Below, piece after piece: positions 60,408 through 64,000 of a DNA stretch of 64,000 bases. Source of the DNA: JAYQKL01 sp049889415 (lineage in GTDB: Bacteria > Pseudomonadota > Alphaproteobacteria > RS24); the NCBI GenBank assembly GCA_049889415.1, contig JBMHDL010000006.1:248001-312000 (forward strand), in the 5' to 3' direction. Numbering within the stretch: position 1 is the first letter of the stretch; the number at the start of each line of letters is the position of its first letter. A program made the position numbers and the translations under genes. The notes under the pieces are model-generated. The model was not told the origin of the DNA. It was given only the letters and a program-made list of their open reading frames with translations, and ran no database searches.

Positions 60408-61508
60408 ATGGACAAAATACTGATATTGCCGGGTGACGGCATCGGCACTGAGGTTATGGCTGAAGTGCGCCGTATCATTGATTGGTTTGGCGAGAACCGC
60501 GGATTTGATGTTTCGCTTGAGGAAGATCTGGTCGGCGGCATCGCCTATGACACGCATGGTGTTGCGATCACGGACGAGGCCATGGACAAGGCGCATGCGT
60601 GTGACGCGGTTTTGTTTGGCGCCGTAGGTGGTCCGCAATGGGATAATGTCGCTTATGATGTGCGCCCCGAGGCCGGTCTTCTGCGGTTGCGCAATGACCT
60701 CGGCCTGTTCGCCAATCTGCGTCCTGCCATTTGCTTCCCGGCGCTGGCGGATGCGTCGTCTTTGAAGCGCGACATTATTGAAGGCCTCGACATTATGATT
60801 GTGCGGGAACTGACAGGTGGCGTTTACTTTGGTGAACCGCGCGGCATTGAGGATCTCGGCAATGGTCAACGCCGGGGTGTGAACACGCAGGTTTATGAAA
60901 CCTACGAGATTGAGCGCATTGCCCGGGTCGCCGGTGACCTTGCCATGAAGCGAGACAAGCGTCTGGCTTCGGCGGAAAAACGCAACGTCATGGAAAGCGG
61001 TCGGTTGTGGAATGAAGAAGTGACGAAAGTCATCACGGCGGAATTCCCCGAGCTGGCGCTGGAACATGTGCTGGCAGACAATTGCGCCATGCAATTGGTT
61101 CGTAACCCAAAACAATATGATGTGTTGGTGACTGACAACCTGTTCGGCGATTTGCTGTCGGATGTTGCCGCCATGCTGACCGGCTCTTTGGGCATGTTGC
61201 CGTCTGCCTCATTAGGCGATGCCGGCGAGAACGGGCGCGCCAATTCCATGTATGAGCCGGTGCACGGTTCGGCCCCGGACATTGCCGGGCAGAATCTCGC
61301 CAATCCGATTGCCTCGGTCATGTCTTTCGCCATGGCCCTGCGCTACACTTTTGACCGCGGGGCGGATGCTGACCTGCTGGAAGCCGCAGTGACAAATGTG
61401 CTGAACACGGTGCGCACGGGCGATATCATGCAGGACGGGTTTACCCGTGTTGGGACTGACGGCATGGGTGATGCCATTTTAGCCGAATTGCAGGCTGCGA
61501 CCAGCTGA
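60408..61508 (+). CDS. leuB: 3-isopropylmalate dehydrogenase
   Basis: Oxidatively decarboxylates 3-isopropylmalate with NAD. 366 residues with ILPGDGIGTEVMAEV, FGAVGGPQWD, LRLRNDLGLFANLRP, RELTGGVYFGEPRG, VTDNLFGDLLSDVAAM and EPVHGSAPDIAGQ, all typical of the isocitrate/isopropylmalate dehydrogenase family. A 365-residue open frame on the opposite strand is a shadow. Confidence 0.98.
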   Translation: MDKILILPGDGIGTEVMAEVRRIIDWFGENRGFDVSLEEDLVGGIAYDTHGVAITDEAMDKAHACDAVLFGAVGGPQWDNVAYDVRPEAGLLRLRNDLGLFANLRPAICFPALADASSLKRDIIEGLDIMIVRELTGGVYFGEPRGIEDLGNGQRRGVNTQVYETYEIERIARVAGDLAMKRDKRLASAEKRNVMESGRLWNEEVTKVITAEFPELALEHVLADNCAMQLVRNPKQYDVLVTDNLFGDLLSDVAAMLTGSLGMLPSASLGDAGENGRANSMYEPVHGSAPDIAGQNLANPIASVMSFAMALRYTFDRGADADLLEAAVTNVLNTVRTGDIMQDGFTRVGTDGMGDAILAELQAATS

Positions 61509-61533
61509 AGGATTTGAACCAAGGGATTTTGAC

Positions 61534-62550
61534 ATGAGCTATGTAATTGCCGTTGCCGGTGCCACCGGAAATGTGGGCCGTGAAATCCTCAATATTCTGG
61601 ATGACCGCAAGTTTCCGGTTGAACGGGTAGACGCGCTTGCCTCCAGCCGTTCGGTAGGTAAAGAGGTCAGTTTTGGTGACAAGATTCTGAAAGTTTCAGC
61701 TCTTGAACATTATGACTGGTCAAAGGCCGATATTGCACTGTTTGCTTGCGGCTCCGCCGCCACCAAGGAGTTTGCACCCAAGGCCGCCGCCGCCGGCTGT
61801 GTCGTGATTGACAATTCCTCGCTTTACCGCATGGAAGAGGATGTGCCCCTGGTGGTGCCGGAGGTCAACCCTGAAGCCCTTGCCGGTTACACCAGCCGCA
61901 ACATCATCGCCAACCCGAATTGTTCCACCGCCCAGCTGGTTGTGGCCCTCAAGCCCCTGCATGATGCAGCCAAAATCAAGCGGGTCGTGGTCTCTACCTA
62001 CCAGTCTGTTTCCGGTGCCGGCAATGCCGCCATGGATGAGCTGTTCACACAGACCCGTGCGGTTTTCGTCAATGACGAGCTGAAGCAGGAAAACTTCACC
62101 AAGCAGATTGCCTTTAATGTCATTCCGCATATTGACGTTTTTCTGGAGGATGGAAGCACCAAGGAAGAATGGAAAATGGTCTCTGAGACCAAAAAGATCA
62201 TTGATCCATCTATTGAATTGACGGCGACCTGTGTGCGGGTACCGGTTTTTGTCGGCCATTCCGAGTCGGTGAATGTGGAATTTGAAAACCCACTCTCAGA
62301 AAAAGAGGCCTGGGATATTCTACGCGAAGCCGACGGGGTTCTGGTTGTTGATAAGCGCGAGGATGGCGGTTATGTGACGCCGGTGGAATGTGTCGGTGAT
62401 TACGCCACCTTCGTTTCGCGTCTGCGCAAGGACCCGTCGGTTGAAAACGGGCTGAATTTCTGGGTGGTTTCTGATAATCTGCGCAAGGGAGCCGCATTGA
62501 ATGCGGTTCAGATAGCAGAGGAGCTGGTGGCCGGATATTTGAAAAAATAG
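61534..62550 (+). CDS. asd: Aspartate-semialdehyde dehydrogenase
   Basis: Reduces aspartyl phosphate to aspartate semialdehyde for lysine/diaminopimelate, threonine and methionine. 338 residues: NADP fold VAGATGNVGREIL, catalytic Cys130 in IANPNCSTAQL, STYQSVSGAG and the histidine region CVRVPVFVGHSESV. Its product feeds DapF substrate formation. 25 bases after leuB. Confidence 0.98.
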   Translation: MSYVIAVAGATGNVGREILNILDDRKFPVERVDALASSRSVGKEVSFGDKILKVSALEHYDWSKADIALFACGSAATKEFAPKAAAAGCVVIDNSSLYRMEEDVPLVVPEVNPEALAGYTSRNIIANPNCSTAQLVVALKPLHDAAKIKRVVVSTYQSVSGAGNAAMDELFTQTRAVFVNDELKQENFTKQIAFNVIPHIDVFLEDGSTKEEWKMVSETKKIIDPSIELTATCVRVPVFVGHSESVNVEFENPLSEKEAWDILREADGVLVVDKREDGGYVTPVECVGDYATFVSRLRKDPSVENGLNFWVVSDNLRKGAALNAVQIAEELVAGYLKK

Positions 62551-62568
62551 AGGCCGCTGCAGGAGAGT

Positions 62569-63474
62569 ATGCCAGAGACGCCAAGCCTGACTGATACCGC
62601 CCGGCCCCGCCGGAGTGTGCTATATATGCCCGGCGCCAATCAGCGCGCCCTGGACAAAGCTAAAACCCTGCCGGCTGACTGTCTGGTCTTTGATCTTGAG
62701 GATGCGGTTCATCCGGATGACAAGCTGACCGCCCGCGATGCCGTCTGTAAAGCCGTTGCCACTGGTGGTTATGGTGCTCGCGAGATTGTCGTGCGCATCA
62801 ATGCGCTGGAGACAGTGTGGGGCATGGATGATGTGCTGGCCTTGTCACAGGTCACACCGGATGCGATTTTGGTCCCCAAGGTCAACACCCCCGAGGATAT
62901 TATGAAGGTGACGATGCACCTGCCAGACGGATTGGCCTTATGGGTGATGATGGAGACCCCGCAGGCGATTTTGAATGCCGGTGAGATTGCGGCGTGTGCT
63001 CGGTCCACCCCTTTGGCAGCTCTGGTTTTTGGCTCCAATGATCTGCTCAAGGATATGAAAGCGGCGACCATGCCAAACCGCGAACCGCTGCAAACCGCTA
63101 TGAGCTTGTGTGTTTTGGCGGCCCGGGCCAATGGTCTGACGGTTCTGGACGGGGTTTATAATGACTATGCGAATGAAGAGGGGTTGGAGCAGGAGTCACT
63201 TCAGGGTGCAGCCTTTGGATTTGACGGCAAAACCCTGATTCATCCATCCCAGCTTGCAATCGCCAATCGTGTTTTCGCCCCCTCAGAGCTGGCTGTTGCC
63301 GAGGCTGAAGCGATTGTTGCGGCCTTTGAAGCCCCGGAAAACGCCGGAAAAGGTGTTTTGTCGGTAAACGGCACAATGACGGAGAGGTTGCATTATGAAC
63401 AGGCCAAAGGATTATTGGCTTTGGCCGGTCAGACTCGTGAATTGGAGGGTGCCATTCAGGGTGAAAAAGGCTGA
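62569..63474 (+). CDS. HpcH/HpaI (CitE/malyl-CoA lyase-like) family enzyme
   Basis: A 301-residue TIM-barrel acyl-CoA lyase homologue. Motifs are RSVLYMPGANQRALDKA, CLVFDLEDAV (metal site), VVRINALETVWG, ILVPKVNTPEDI, WVMMETPQAI and the C-terminal GFDGKTLIHPSQLAIAN. Possible activities are (3S)-malyl-CoA or beta-methylmalyl-CoA lyase, malyl-CoA thioesterase, or citramalyl-CoA lyase; sequence alone does not choose. It starts 18 bases after asd and precedes the sdh operon, a placement seen in other alphaproteobacteria. Confidence 0.9.
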   Translation: MPETPSLTDTARPRRSVLYMPGANQRALDKAKTLPADCLVFDLEDAVHPDDKLTARDAVCKAVATGGYGAREIVVRINALETVWGMDDVLALSQVTPDAILVPKVNTPEDIMKVTMHLPDGLALWVMMETPQAILNAGEIAACARSTPLAALVFGSNDLLKDMKAATMPNREPLQTAMSLCVLAARANGLTVLDGVYNDYANEEGLEQESLQGAAFGFDGKTLIHPSQLAIANRVFAPSELAVAEAEAIVAAFEAPENAGKGVLSVNGTMTERLHYEQAKGLLALAGQTRELEGAIQGEKG

Positions 63475-63512
63475 AATTCGCGTGATTGCGACACCTTAAC
63501 GCATCCGAGCGG

Positions 63513-63541
63513 ATGACAGCCAGACTTAGAACGGCTATAAA
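63513..63541 (+). promoter_or_regulatory. Putative sdh operon promoter
   Basis: ATGACA (63513-63518) and TATAAA (63536-63541) with a 17-base spacer lie 23 bases before sdhC. Each hexamer is one base from the sigma-70 consensus. Confidence 0.55.
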
Positions 63542-63564
63542 CAGGTTAGTTTTTAGGTGAGATA

Positions 63565-63975
63565 ATGTCCGATCAAACACAACATGTTCAGGCGCGCCCA
63601 TTGTCGCCGCATATTCAGATTTACCGATGGACCCTGACCATGGCTCTGTCGATCCTGCACCGTGCCACCGGCCTAGCCCTCTATGCCGGTACGGGTTTGC
63701 TGGTGTGGTGGCTGACCGCTGTTGCGACCGGTCCGGAGGCATATGCCCAGTTTCAGATGATTGCCGGCTCATGGTTCGGCCGCTTGGTTCTGTTTGGCTA
63801 CACATGGGCTTTGTTTCATCACATGTTCGGCGGGTTACGCCATTTTGTCTGGGATACAGGCCGGGGGTTTGAGTTGAATAAGGTTGAAACACTGGCCCGC
63901 ATCTCCGCTGTCATGCCTTTGGTCTTGACCGCTGCCAGCTGGGTTCTGGCTTATTGGTACATGGGAGCCCTGTGA
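63565..63975 (+). CDS. sdhC: Succinate dehydrogenase cytochrome b556 subunit
   Basis: Membrane anchor subunit of complex II carrying haem b and part of the quinone site. 136 residues with three helices and the family motifs RPLSPHIQIYRWTLTMALSI-like N terminus (SPHIQIYRW), SILHRATGLAL and the haem-ligand region HHMFGGLRHFVWD. Its stop shares one base with the sdhD start (TGATG). The DUF1674 assembly factor is encoded at 11.2 kb. Confidence 0.97.
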   Translation: MSDQTQHVQARPLSPHIQIYRWTLTMALSILHRATGLALYAGTGLLVWWLTAVATGPEAYAQFQMIAGSWFGRLVLFGYTWALFHHMFGGLRHFVWDTGRGFELNKVETLARISAVMPLVLTAASWVLAYWYMGAL

Positions 63976-64000
63976 TGAGTGAAATGCGTACCCCCCTATC
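63975..64000 (+). CDS. sdhD: Succinate dehydrogenase membrane anchor subunit, start only
   Basis: Only the first 8 codons (MSEMRTPL) are inside the window. The call rests on its position directly after sdhC with a 1-base overlap, where sdhD is expected. Confidence 0.7.

Noticed and set aside
60018..61115. 365-residue open frame antisense to leuD-leuB
   Set aside because: Both leuD and leuB are complete and convincing on the plus strand; the antisense product has no motif.

Overview
The window is a dense, almost purely chromosomal stretch of an alphaproteobacterium of moderate GC content. Family content and gene order support this: a DUF1674 (SdhAF4-type) protein, a DUF2794 protein, a Mic60-like plus HemY-N pair after hemC-hemD, an IalB-type protein coupled to rlmN, the order rsmB / rpe / heparinase-like / purH, and acnA next to ccmABCDG. 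No phage, insertion sequence, CRISPR array, rRNA or tRNA gene was seen. The exact order or genus cannot be read from the sequence.

Left part (1-12.4 kb, mostly minus strand): a sulfate-activation operon cysD-cysNC with a translationally coupled TetR regulator; a divergent MaoC-like hydratase; purH; a heparinase II/III-like protein; rpe; a TPR-sulfotransferase fusion; rsmB; the Sdh assembly factor; and an alpha/beta hydrolase. From 12.4 to 19.6 kb: a secreted thermonuclease-like protein, acetyl-CoA synthetase overlapping an MFS transporter, a Rieske protein, EVE and YciI proteins, gpsA, a second TetR with an operator-like inverted repeat, and an AT-rich gap holding a 40-codon ORF and a strong terminator.

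Middle (19.6-43.9 kb): tsaD divergent from hemC-hemD-mic60-hemY; a His-rich outer-membrane barrel; yggT-folD; argG; a convergent GC-richer pair of oxidoreductases (OYE and MDR); a long structured leader before a small membrane protein; rlmN-ialB; an ECF sigma factor without a visible anti-sigma gene; a TrmH-type methylase; a quinone oxidoreductase; pterin dehydratase; a frameshifted remnant of a type I secretion HlyD protein; tesA divergent from a ybbA-ybbP-like ABC exporter; a Bax-inhibitor-1 protein; and DUF2157 and DUF2794 proteins.

Right part (44-64 kb): acnA divergent from the cytochrome c maturation operon ccmABCDG plus a NUDIX hydrolase; then yciB, ftsY, mtaB and dapF on the minus strand; then a long plus-strand run ffh-rpsP-rimM-trmD-rplS, leuC-leuD-leuB-asd, a CitE/malyl-CoA-lyase-like gene and the start of the sdh operon (sdhC, sdhD). 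Together these serve core metabolism (TCA cycle, haem and cytochrome c, sulfur, leucine and lysine precursors), translation and protein targeting.

The main unexplained signals are the structured leader at 31.79-32.12 kb with its small membrane protein, several perfect palindromes in regulatory gaps, tandem duplications at two ribosome-binding sites, and an eleven-unit 15-bp repeat inside rpsP.
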